Source: Actinomycetota bacterium (lineage in GTDB: Bacteria; Actinomycetota; Actinomycetes; Nanopelagicales; Nanopelagicaceae). From it: a stretch of DNA of 12,657 bases. The notes beneath the pieces are model-generated. The model saw only the letters and a program-made list of their open reading frames with translations, ran no database searches and was not told where the DNA came from. Below are positions 7,088-12,657 of the stretch, piece after piece; position 1 is the first letter of the stretch, and each line of letters opens with the position of its first letter. Position numbers and translations under genes: made by a program. The stretch spans positions 1-12,657 of the forward strand of contig WLED01000025.1 in NCBI GenBank assembly GCA_009704445.1, in the 5' to 3' direction.

Positions 7088-7869
7088 TGGTTGTTAAGTA
7101 TGGCGGGAATGCAATGCGTGATGAGAATGGCGATTTCGCACGCGCGATCGCCGATGCAATAAACAAAGGTGAAGAAATAGTTATTGTCCATGGTGGTGGC
7201 CCACAGATAAATGAGGCGCTGTCAAAAGCAGGTATTGAAAGTCAATGGGTTTCGGGATTACGGGTTACAACTCAGCAAGTATTTGAAATCGTTGAAAACA
7301 TTTTAGTTAATCAAGTTGGTCCCGAGCTTGCTGTGTCACTTCAAAGTGCAGGGATTAAAGCTCACTCTTTTTCAGCTCGTGCACTGCCAACTATCTATTC
7401 TGAAAAAATGGAGTTATCCGTGGGTGGAGAAGTGCGTGATGTTGGCTTGGTTGGGAAAGTTACTCGGGTTGACACCGCTCAGATTCTAGAATTGCTCAGT
7501 AAAGATGTGACACCTGTTGTCGCTCCGATTTCATCATCGATGGACTGTTCCTACGGATTAAATGTAAACGCCGATTCTGCTGCGGCTGCCATTGCTTCTG
7601 GCCTCAATGCAACCGCGCTGATTATCATGACCGATGTAGCTGGTATTTATAGAAATTGGCCTGACGAATCATCATTGATTCACACAATATGTGCAGAAGA
7701 ACTTGAATCAATTAAAGATTCATTCAATGACGGAATGTCTCCAAAAGTTCAAGCTACGTTAGATGCATTGGCTTTTGGAGTAAAGGCAGTGCGAATTATC
7801 GATGGGACTAAACCCGAAGCATTTGCGAGTGCGCTAGCTGGTCGAGGCGGAACGCTGGTGTCAGCATGA
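7084..7869 (+). CDS. argB: Acetylglutamate kinase, short form
   Basis: ArgB phosphorylates N-acetylglutamate with ATP (second step of the pathway; amino-acid kinase fold). The protein (261 aa) shows VVKYGGNAM at the N-terminus, IVHGGGPQI (glycine-rich loop, 33-41), NVNADSAAAAIASGL and IMTDVAGIY in the nucleotide-binding half, and GMSPKVQATLDAL near the C-terminus. It is shorter than most actinobacterial ArgB proteins (around 290-300 aa). The kinase core starts at residue 2, so the N-terminal helix used for hexamer assembly and arginine inhibition is missing. No upstream start is possible: the frame has a stop at 7039-7041 and no start codon between it and 7084. The C-terminal EIFTDEGIGT-type signature of arginine-sensitive kinases is replaced by ALAGRGGTLV. 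Overlaps argD by 4 bases. Confidence 0.95.
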   Translation: MMVVKYGGNAMRDENGDFARAIADAINKGEEIVIVHGGGPQINEALSKAGIESQWVSGLRVTTQQVFEIVENILVNQVGPELAVSLQSAGIKAHSFSARALPTIYSEKMELSVGGEVRDVGLVGKVTRVDTAQILELLSKDVTPVVAPISSSMDCSYGLNVNADSAAAAIASGLNATALIIMTDVAGIYRNWPDESSLIHTICAEELESIKDSFNDGMSPKVQATLDALAFGVKAVRIIDGTKPEAFASALAGRGGTLVSA

Positions 7870-9035
7870 AAAACAAGCAGTTTTCAAAGCGTTGGACGAA
7901 TTCAATCCAAAACAACTATGGAACCCCATCTATAACCCTTGTGAAAGGAAAAGGATTAGTTGTCAAAGATATTGAGGGTAATACCTACTTAGATTTTCTT
8001 GCAGGCATCGCCACCAACATTTTGGGTCACGCCCATCCAAGTGTTGTGAGCGCAGTGTCCAAGCAAGTCAGGACACTCAATCACGTGAGCAATTTCTACT
8101 CACATCCCAATGCGGTTGCTTTGGCTGAGAAATTGGCATCTTTTACAGGAACAAAAGGTGCCAAAGTGTTCTTCTGCCAGTCAGGTGCAGAAGCAAATGA
8201 AGCGGCTATAAAGCTTTCACGAAAAACGGGAAGAAGCCACATAGTTGCAACGCAGGGATCTTTTCACGGGCGAACCATGGGCGCGTTGTCTCTGACTGGT
8301 CAGCCATCAAAACGTGAGCCATTCTTGCCTCTTTTGAAAAACATTAAACACGTTCCTTTCGGCGATATTGAAGCTATGAGACGCTGTATCTCTAAGAAAA
8401 CTGCAATGGTGATTGTTGAACCAATAATGGGGGAGGCTGGAGTAATCGTTCCACCCGATGATTATCTGCAGCAACTTCGAGCGTTATGTGACAAATCTGG
8501 TGCGCTTTTAGTTATAGATGCAGTGCAAACTGGGATGGGTAGAACTGGTGATTGGTTCGGTTATGAATACTCTGGAATTACTCCTGATGTAATCACTGTT
8601 GCTAAAGGTCTTGGTGGAGGATTGCCGCTCGGGGCCATGATTGCATTAGGCAGGTCTGCAGACTTGTTCGAGCCAGGTGAGCATGGATCTACTTTTGGTG
8701 GAAACCCAATTACTACAGCAGCAGCGTTAGCCGTGATAAAGACTATTGAGAGTAAAAAATTACTCAAGAAAGTCCAAGGCCAAGGAAGATTATTGATTCA
8801 GGAACTGGCTCTGATTCCAGGGGTACAACAAGTGCGAGGTGCCGGGCTACTCATTGGCATCGAATTGGAAAGTGGAAATGCGCGCGAGATCTCCACGAAG
8901 TTGCTTGAACGTGGGGTTCTAGTGAACCCTGCTAACGATACGGTTATTCGCATCGCACCAGCATTGATTGTTAGTGACGCACAGATTAAGAAGTTCATCA
9001 CGATTTTTCGAGAGGTGCTAGTTCATGACAATTAA
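7866..9035 (+). CDS. argD: Acetylornithine aminotransferase
   Basis: ArgD converts N-acetylglutamate semialdehyde to N-acetylornithine using glutamate as amino donor and pyridoxal phosphate as cofactor. The protein (389 aa) is a class III aminotransferase of normal length. Visible marks are YLDFLAGIATNILGHAHP (41-58), QSGAEANEAAIKL (105-117, phosphate-binding), SFHGRTMGALSLTG (132-145), the cofactor-contacting Asp218 in IDAVQTGMGRTG, and the Schiff-base Lys247 in TVAKGLGGGLPLGAM. The usual DEVQ tetrad reads DAVQ here (Ala219). The ATG overlaps the argB stop by 4 bases (ATGA), and the gene runs 11 bases into argR. Members of this family can also act on succinyldiaminopimelate; the operon supports the arginine role. 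Confidence 0.95.
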   Translation: MKNKQFSKRWTNSIQNNYGTPSITLVKGKGLVVKDIEGNTYLDFLAGIATNILGHAHPSVVSAVSKQVRTLNHVSNFYSHPNAVALAEKLASFTGTKGAKVFFCQSGAEANEAAIKLSRKTGRSHIVATQGSFHGRTMGALSLTGQPSKREPFLPLLKNIKHVPFGDIEAMRRCISKKTAMVIVEPIMGEAGVIVPPDDYLQQLRALCDKSGALLVIDAVQTGMGRTGDWFGYEYSGITPDVITVAKGLGGGLPLGAMIALGRSADLFEPGEHGSTFGGNPITTAAALAVIKTIESKKLLKKVQGQGRLLIQELALIPGVQQVRGAGLLIGIELESGNAREISTKLLERGVLVNPANDTVIRIAPALIVSDAQIKKFITIFREVLVHDN

Positions 9036-9507
9036 TACACGTTCCGTATCGGCAAGAAGAGCAAAGGCAGTTTCGTTAATAGAAAGCGGGAAAGTTCACT
9101 CTCAGAATGACTTGGTCGTGCTTTTGAAAAAAAGTGGGTATGAAGTAACTCAAGCTACCGCAAGTCGCGACTTAGAGGAGATAGGTGCAATCCGCTCACG
9201 CAACAAAAAAGGTGAAAGTACGTATCAAATCAGAGACAGCAGTGACAGTGCGATTGCCCGTAGCGTCCCTGTTCCGTCAAAGTTGATTTTATCCGTTGAT
9301 TCAAGTGCGAATTTGGCGGTAATCCACACGCCACCAGGTGCAGCGCAGTTTCTTGCTAGTTCTTTGGATCATGCAAATTTAACGGGCGTAATCGGAACTA
9401 TCGCGGGTGACGACACGATAATTTTAGTCTCAAAGAAAGCCACAGGTGGGGCACACTTAGCCAAAGAAATACTTGCATACGCGCAATCTGATGGAAAGAG
9501 GAAGTAA
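9025..9507 (+). CDS. argR: Arginine repressor ArgR
   Basis: ArgR is the arginine-sensing transcription regulator; arginine drives hexamer formation and binding to paired ARG boxes such as those before argC. The protein (160 aa, normal size) has an N-terminal winged helix (about 8-70), with the recognition segment VTQATASRDLEEIGA at 41-55, and a C-terminal arginine-binding/oligomerisation domain (about 84-155) with HTPPGAAQFLASSLD (101-115) and the ligand-binding GTIAGDDTI (124-132, Asp129-Asp130). The ATG lies 11 bases inside argD, with AGAGGTG (9011-9017) as a good ribosome binding site 7 bases upstream. Being inside the operon it controls, it should repress itself. In mycobacteria argF precedes and argG follows it; both are missing here. 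Confidence 0.96.
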   Translation: MTINTRSVSARRAKAVSLIESGKVHSQNDLVVLLKKSGYEVTQATASRDLEEIGAIRSRNKKGESTYQIRDSSDSAIARSVPVPSKLILSVDSSANLAVIHTPPGAAQFLASSLDHANLTGVIGTIAGDDTIILVSKKATGGAHLAKEILAYAQSDGKRK

Positions 9508-10934
9508 TGGTTCTCTGGGGCGGCCGATTTTCAGAAGCACCACAAGATAGCGTTTTTGAGCTTTCTAGAAGCGTGCACTTTGACTGGCGACTTGCACCTT
9601 ACGACATTCGATCTTCTAAGGCACATCTTGCAGTTCTTGAGAGAAATAAGTTAATCAATTCAGAAGATGCATCTAAAATTTCAAGGGCTCTCAATGAATT
9701 AGCCGAAGAAGTAGCTACTTCTAAGTTTGCACCCATAGATAGTGATGAAGATGTTCATAGCGCATTGGAACGTGGGTTAACTGAAAAAATTGGTGCAGCC
9801 GGAGGGGCTTTACGGGCAGGTCGCTCTAGAAATGATCAGGTGACAACCGATCTGCGGTTATTTTCCATAGATCATATGCTGCAAGTTGCAGATTTAGTGG
9901 TAAAACTTCAAGATGCAATTTTAGCTAAAGCTACGGAATACGCAGATGATCCAGCTCCAGGGTTTACACATATCCAACATGCCCAACCTCTCTCATTTGG
10001 CCATGAATTGGCTAAGCATGCACATGCATTCGCCCGCGACTTGGACCGGATTGAAGATTGGCTCGTGCGTACATCAGTGAGTTCCTTGGGTGCCGGAGCA
10101 CTTGCTGGGTCTTCTCTACCTCTTGATCCACAGTTCACGGCTAAGAATCTAGGTTTTGAAAGATCATTTGAAAACAGCATAGATGCAGTCAGTGATCGAG
10201 ATTATGTTTGTGAAGCTTTGTTTATTTTTTCAATGATCGGAAATCATCTCTCACGAATAGGTGAAGAGTGGACTCTCTGGGCCTCGACCGAGTTCTCGTG
10301 GGCCAAGGTATCCGATGCTTACTCAACCGGCTCATCAATAATGCCGCAGAAGAAAAATCCTGATGTGGCCGAGTTGGCACGCGGAAAGGCAGGTCGATTT
10401 ATTGGAAATCTTGTTGCAGTCTTAACAGTTTTGAAGGCTCTTCCATTTGCATACAATCGTGACTTGCAAGAGGATAAAGAACCACTCTTCGACAGTTTCG
10501 ATACTCTGTTTTTAACTCTACCTGCAGTAACTGGAATGATCTCCACGACAAATTTTGATCGTCAGAAAATGGCAGAGGCTGCGCCCAAAGGATTTTCATT
10601 GGCCACAGAGATCGCAGACTATCTCGTAAGAAAGAACATCCCTTTTGCTATCGCACATGAGTCAGCTGGTAAGTGCGTTGCACTGTGCGAAAAAACCTCT
10701 CGCGAACTGCATCAATTAACTGCTTCAGAATTGCACTCAATCCACCCACAGTTAGATGAAGGTGTGATGGTGGTTTTGTCCGTCGATGGCGCGTTGAAAT
10801 CTCGGACTACCTCCGGAGGAACTGCACCATCTTTAGTTAAGTCTCAAATCCAGGCGGCGCAGGCAAGAAATGATCTGACCCGTAAGGAAATCTCCCGCAA
10901 GGTGGCTAAGTTCTCGGAGATGATGAACCAGTGA
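9507..10934 (+). CDS. argH: Argininosuccinate lyase
   Basis: ArgH splits argininosuccinate into arginine and fumarate, the last step of arginine synthesis. The protein (475 aa) is a full-length fumarase/aspartase-superfamily enzyme. It begins LWGGRFSE; SRNDQV (107-112) and THIQHAQP (154-161, His155 matching the family histidine) build the active site, and the superfamily signature GSSIMPQKKNPDVAEL lies at 275-290 with the catalytic serine loop. The start shares one base with the argR stop (TAATG), with AGAGG at 9497-9501 as ribosome binding site. Its substrate would come from ArgG, not encoded in this window. The stop overlaps the tyrS GTG start by 4 bases (GTGA). Confidence 0.96.
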   Translation: MVLWGGRFSEAPQDSVFELSRSVHFDWRLAPYDIRSSKAHLAVLERNKLINSEDASKISRALNELAEEVATSKFAPIDSDEDVHSALERGLTEKIGAAGGALRAGRSRNDQVTTDLRLFSIDHMLQVADLVVKLQDAILAKATEYADDPAPGFTHIQHAQPLSFGHELAKHAHAFARDLDRIEDWLVRTSVSSLGAGALAGSSLPLDPQFTAKNLGFERSFENSIDAVSDRDYVCEALFIFSMIGNHLSRIGEEWTLWASTEFSWAKVSDAYSTGSSIMPQKKNPDVAELARGKAGRFIGNLVAVLTVLKALPFAYNRDLQEDKEPLFDSFDTLFLTLPAVTGMISTTNFDRQKMAEAAPKGFSLATEIADYLVRKNIPFAIAHESAGKCVALCEKTSRELHQLTASELHSIHPQLDEGVMVVLSVDGALKSRTTSGGTAPSLVKSQIQAAQARNDLTRKEISRKVAKFSEMMNQ

Positions 10935-12196
10935 ATTTAATCGATGATCTGCGTTGGCGAGGGTTGGTGGCTCAGTCCACCGATGAAGCGGCGCTAGCCG
11001 AATCTCTCAAATCCCCTCTGACTTTGTATGTGGGATTTGATCCAACTGCACCTTCGTTGCACGTCGGCAACCTCGTAGTTTTGCTCGTTCTGCGCCGCTT
11101 TCAATTAGCAGGTCACAATCCTTTAGCGCTAGTTGGAGGAGCCACTGGTTTAGTGGGGGACCCAAGCGGTAAGAACGAGGAGAGAACCCTTAACAGTTCT
11201 GACACAGTTGCAGAATGGGTTGAGAGAATTAGGAAACAGGTATCTGCATTCTTAGATTTTGACGCAGCCAAGAATCCAGCCCGAGTCGTCAATAATCTTG
11301 ATTGGACTCAACCAATGAGTGCGATTGAATTTCTGCGCGATATTGGAAAACACTTCAGTGTTAATCAAATGCTTGCTCGTGATTCAGTCGCATCTCGCTT
11401 AGAGGCTGGTGGCATTAGCTACACCGAGTTCTCGTATCAAGTGTTGCAAAGCTTTGACTATCTTGAACTCTACAAAAGATACAACTGCACCTTGCAATTA
11501 GGTGGATCAGATCAGTGGGGAAATATTGTCGCCGGTTTAGATTTGATTCGACGAGTCGAACAAGGCAATGCTCACGCACTGACAGTTCCGTTATTAACTA
11601 AAGCAGATGGAACCAAGTTTGGAAAAACGGCAGGCGGCTCCGTTTGGTTAGATCCTGAGATGACATCACCGTATGCATTCTTCCAATACTGGTTAAATAC
11701 GGATGACAAAGATGTCATTAATTTTCTTAAGGTTTTTTCTTTTAAATCTCATGAAGAGATTACGAACCTTGAAATCAAACACAATGAAAATCCTGGATTG
11801 CGTGAGGCTCACCGAGAATTAGCCAGGGAGTTAACGTCCCTAGTTCATACTCCCGATGTGGCTGCGCGAGTGGAGGATGCATCTAAGGCCTTATTTGGGC
11901 AAGGTGATCTTTCACTTTTAGATATATCAACATTAACCTCTGCGCTTTCTGAACTCCCACGAACAACTGTTTCATCTGGACAAGAGATTCCAACATGGGT
12001 CGATCTCATTGCGGCCACAGGTGTTGTTGATTCAAAGTCTGCTGCCAGACGAATCGTTAAGGAGGGTGGTGCATATCTCAATAATGAAAAAATCTCGGGT
12101 GAAGATTTCCGCCCCTCAAAAAACGACTTTTTATGCGGGAAATATGCAGTTTTGAGAAAAGGCAAAAGAGACTTAGCCGCCATCGAACTGATCTAA
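10931..12196 (+). CDS. tyrS: Tyrosyl-tRNA synthetase
   Basis: TyrS charges tRNA-Tyr (421 aa, a normal bacterial TyrRS). The class I Rossmann domain shows YVGFDPTAPSLHVGN (33-47, HIGH-type motif HVGN at 44-47), GGSDQWGNIVAG (191-202) and KFGKT at 229-233 in place of KMSKS, normal for bacterial TyrRS. A helical anticodon-recognition region follows, then an S4-like RNA-binding domain at about 357-418 (ARRIVKEGGAYLNNEKI). The start is a GTG overlapping the argH stop, with GGAGA (10916-10920) upstream. No convincing promoter lies directly before it, so it may depend on the arg operon transcript; TAAGTT at 10907-10912 is the only -10-like element and lacks a -35. Confidence 0.97.
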   Translation: MNLIDDLRWRGLVAQSTDEAALAESLKSPLTLYVGFDPTAPSLHVGNLVVLLVLRRFQLAGHNPLALVGGATGLVGDPSGKNEERTLNSSDTVAEWVERIRKQVSAFLDFDAAKNPARVVNNLDWTQPMSAIEFLRDIGKHFSVNQMLARDSVASRLEAGGISYTEFSYQVLQSFDYLELYKRYNCTLQLGGSDQWGNIVAGLDLIRRVEQGNAHALTVPLLTKADGTKFGKTAGGSVWLDPEMTSPYAFFQYWLNTDDKDVINFLKVFSFKSHEEITNLEIKHNENPGLREAHRELARELTSLVHTPDVAARVEDASKALFGQGDLSLLDISTLTSALSELPRTTVSSGQEIPTWVDLIAATGVVDSKSAARRIVKEGGAYLNNEKISGEDFRPSKNDFLCGKYAVLRKGKRDLAAIELI

Positions 12197-12215
12197 GTGT
12201 CGCCGAAGTTGCCAT

Positions 12216-12246
12216 GAAGCAACTCATCATTGATGGCTTCTTTAGA
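12216..12246 (+). terminator. Possible tyrS terminator hairpin
   Basis: GAAGC (12216-12220) pairs with GCTTC (12236-12240), and CATC (12225-12228) with GATG (12232-12235), giving a 9-bp stem with a 4-base bulge and a 3-base loop, followed by TTTAGATTT. Placed 20 bases after the tyrS stop, it is a plausible intrinsic terminator, although the bulge and the broken T-tract make it modest. Confidence 0.4.
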
Positions 12247-12323
12247 TTTGGTCATAAAACGCTAGCCGGCATGGATAATTTCGTGTTTATTAAAAGATTA
12301 CTAGTTAGCCATAAGATCCCGAG

Positions 12324-12346
12324 CCCTTGCTCAAGAAGGGGGTTTT
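12324..12346 (+). terminator. Weak terminator-like hairpin before the rRNA promoter
   Basis: CCCTT (12324-12328) pairs with AAGGG (12336-12340) around a 7-base loop, followed two bases later by TTTT (12343-12346). The stem is short. It could act as a second barrier between tyrS and the rRNA promoters; its G run can instead pair with AACCCCC at 12383-12389. Confidence 0.3.
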
Positions 12347-12371
12347 GCAGGACTCGCCTCACCCTCTCAAT

Positions 12372-12400
12372 TTGACCCTCCTAACCCCCGAAGGTATAGT
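12372..12400 (+). promoter_or_regulatory. Putative rRNA operon promoter P1
   Basis: TTGACC (12372-12377) and TATAGT (12395-12400) are separated by exactly 17 bases, a strong match to the housekeeping sigma consensus (TTGACA / TATAAT). Transcription would start near 12407 and read into the conserved pre-16S leader, so this is the likely upstream rRNA promoter. Confidence 0.72.
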
Positions 12401-12424
12401 TACGCTCCTTGCTGGGAACGGACG

Positions 12425-12435
12425 ATTTAGGCCGG
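12425..12435 (+). repeat. Direct repeat ATTTAGGCCGG, copy 1
   Basis: The 11-base sequence ATTTAGGCCGG occurs here and again at 12487-12497, 62 bases downstream. Copy 1 lies about 20 bases inside the P1 transcript; copy 2 ends just before the P2 -35 element. Role unknown: a regulator site or remnant of promoter duplication. Confidence 0.6.
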
Positions 12436-12447
12436 ACAGTAGGCACA

Positions 12448-12469
12448 AATACTCGAGTAATTGAGTATT
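12448..12469 (+). repeat. Inverted repeat between the two rRNA promoters
   Basis: AATACTC (12448-12454) and GAGTATT (12463-12469) are perfect complements around an 8-base spacer. The left side also contains the self-complementary ACTCGAGT (12451-12458). It could be an RNA hairpin in the P1 leader or a protein-binding site upstream of P2; function not determined. Confidence 0.5.
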
Positions 12470-12486
12470 CGCCAAATTAGAAGCTC

Positions 12487-12497
12487 ATTTAGGCCGG
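12487..12497 (+). repeat. Direct repeat ATTTAGGCCGG, copy 2
   Basis: Second identical copy of the 11-base repeat at 12425-12435. It ends one base before the -35 hexamer of promoter P2, a position suited to an upstream activating or repressing site. Function inferred from position only. Confidence 0.6.
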
Positions 12498-12498
12498 T

Positions 12499-12528
12499 TT
12501 GACCGCGTCTGCATGCGTGCACTAAGTT
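12499..12528 (+). promoter_or_regulatory. Putative rRNA operon promoter P2
   Basis: TTGACC (12499-12504), the same -35 hexamer as P1, is followed after 18 bases by TAAGTT (12523-12528), which fits TANNNT. Transcription would start near 12535. The -10 is weaker than that of P1. Tandem promoters before rRNA operons are common in actinobacteria. Confidence 0.5.
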
Positions 12529-12531
12529 TGG

Positions 12532-12569
12532 TGGTCTGCCCTGAAAACTAGGAGGAATCCTGGAGACCA
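12532..12569 (+). other. Bulged stem-loop with GGAA tetraloop in the pre-rRNA leader
   Basis: CTAGGA (12548-12553) and TCCTGG (12558-12563) form a 6-bp stem (one U-G pair) closed by the GNRA-type tetraloop GGAA (12554-12557). TGGTCT (12532-12537) and AGACCA (12564-12569) form an outer 6-bp stem stacked under it, with a 10-base bulge on the 5' side. This is a well-formed RNA structure within the expected rRNA leader and may act in processing or antitermination. Confidence 0.5.
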
Positions 12570-12583
12570 GTGCGCATCCGTAC

Positions 12584-12657
12584 CTTGAGAACTCAACAGC
12601 GTGCCATAAGTCAATGCCAATAGTGGCTTAATTCGTCATGCTTTTAATAGCGAAAAA
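12584..12657 (+). other. Conserved actinobacterial pre-16S rRNA leader
   Basis: The sequence CTTGAGAACTCAACAGCGTG (12584-12603) followed by CCATAAGTCAATGCCA closely resembles the segment found shortly before 16S rRNA genes in Streptomyces and related actinobacteria (recalled similarity, not searched). TTGAG/CTCAA at 12585-12596 is a near-palindrome. The segment lies in the part of the leader involved in antitermination and RNase III processing. The mature 16S start is not reached. Confidence 0.75.

Larger units (their letters stand above)
12197..12657 (+). other. Non-coding region between tyrS and the expected rRNA operon
   Basis: No convincing gene is seen in these 461 bases. The first ~150 bases carry two modest hairpins that may end tyrS transcription. 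The rest holds two tandem promoters, two copies of ATTTAGGCCGG, several inverted repeats and a conserved actinobacterial pre-16S leader. The 16S rRNA gene itself is not in the window; its start would be expected shortly past the right edge. Confidence 0.75.

Noticed and set aside
11845..12183. Antisense open frame of 112 codons within tyrS
   Set aside because: It is the reverse of a well-supported coding region, has no promoter or ribosome binding site of its own and no recognisable motif.
12133..12375. Open frame overlapping the tyrS 3' end and extending downstream
   Set aside because: Most of its coding-like part is tyrS in another frame; the rest covers likely terminator hairpins and shows no recognisable domain.
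12597..12657. Start of the 16S rRNA gene within the window
   Set aside because: The conserved leader is present but the 16S 5' sequence (GAGTTTGATC-type) is not reached before the window ends.
1..12657. CRISPR array, insertion sequence, prophage or tRNA gene
   Set aside because: No spaced repeat array, transposase or integrase gene, terminal repeat pair or tRNA cloverleaf was recognised; all large genes are housekeeping or arginine genes.

Overview
The window reads as a core chromosomal segment of a low-GC actinobacterium. This is inference from three things. The gene order (rpmI-rplT-TrmH-family methyltransferase-pheS-pheT-argCJBD-argR-argH-tyrS) follows the Mycobacterium/Streptomyces layout. 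Several promoters place a TANNNT -10 box just before an ATG, as in leaderless actinobacterial genes. The last ~75 bases match the conserved actinobacterial pre-16S leader, with its TTGAGAACTCAA core. The AT-leaning composition and very tight gene packing suggest a streamlined aquatic lineage of the acI/Nanopelagicales type, but sequence alone cannot settle that.

Layout: (1) 1-489, the end of a ribosomal protein operon (rpmI 3' end, rplT). (2) 500-1309, a TrmH/SpoU-family RNA methyltransferase whose first codons form a near-perfect long hairpin. (3) 1310-1413, a short leader and probable leaderless promoter, then pheS-pheT (1414-4877), the two subunits of phenylalanyl-tRNA synthetase. (4) 4869-4925, a compact arginine control region: two AT-rich palindromes 20 bp apart, the first covering the pheT stop codon and the second covering the -35 region of a probable leaderless argC promoter. 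(5) 4926-10934, argC-argJ-argB-argD-argR-argH, with every junction overlapping by 1-11 bases. (6) 10931-12196, tyrS, itself overlapping argH by 4 bases. (7) 12197-12657, non-coding: possible terminators, two tandem sigma70-type promoters and the leader of an rRNA operon whose 16S gene would begin just past the right edge.

The arg genes encode the acetyl-recycling pathway: ArgJ makes acetylglutamate and releases ornithine, ArgB and ArgC make the semialdehyde, ArgD transaminates it, and ArgH makes the last step to arginine. ArgR closes the feedback loop. argF and argG, which flank argR in many actinobacteria, are absent here. The acetylglutamate kinase lacks the N-terminal helix and the C-terminal signature linked with arginine inhibition, so control may rest mainly on ArgR.

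No mobile element, CRISPR array, tRNA or clearly novel system was found. The points of interest are regulatory: the hairpin inside the methyltransferase gene, the ArgR operator over a stop codon, the pruned arg cluster with tyrS attached, and the architecture upstream of the rRNA genes.
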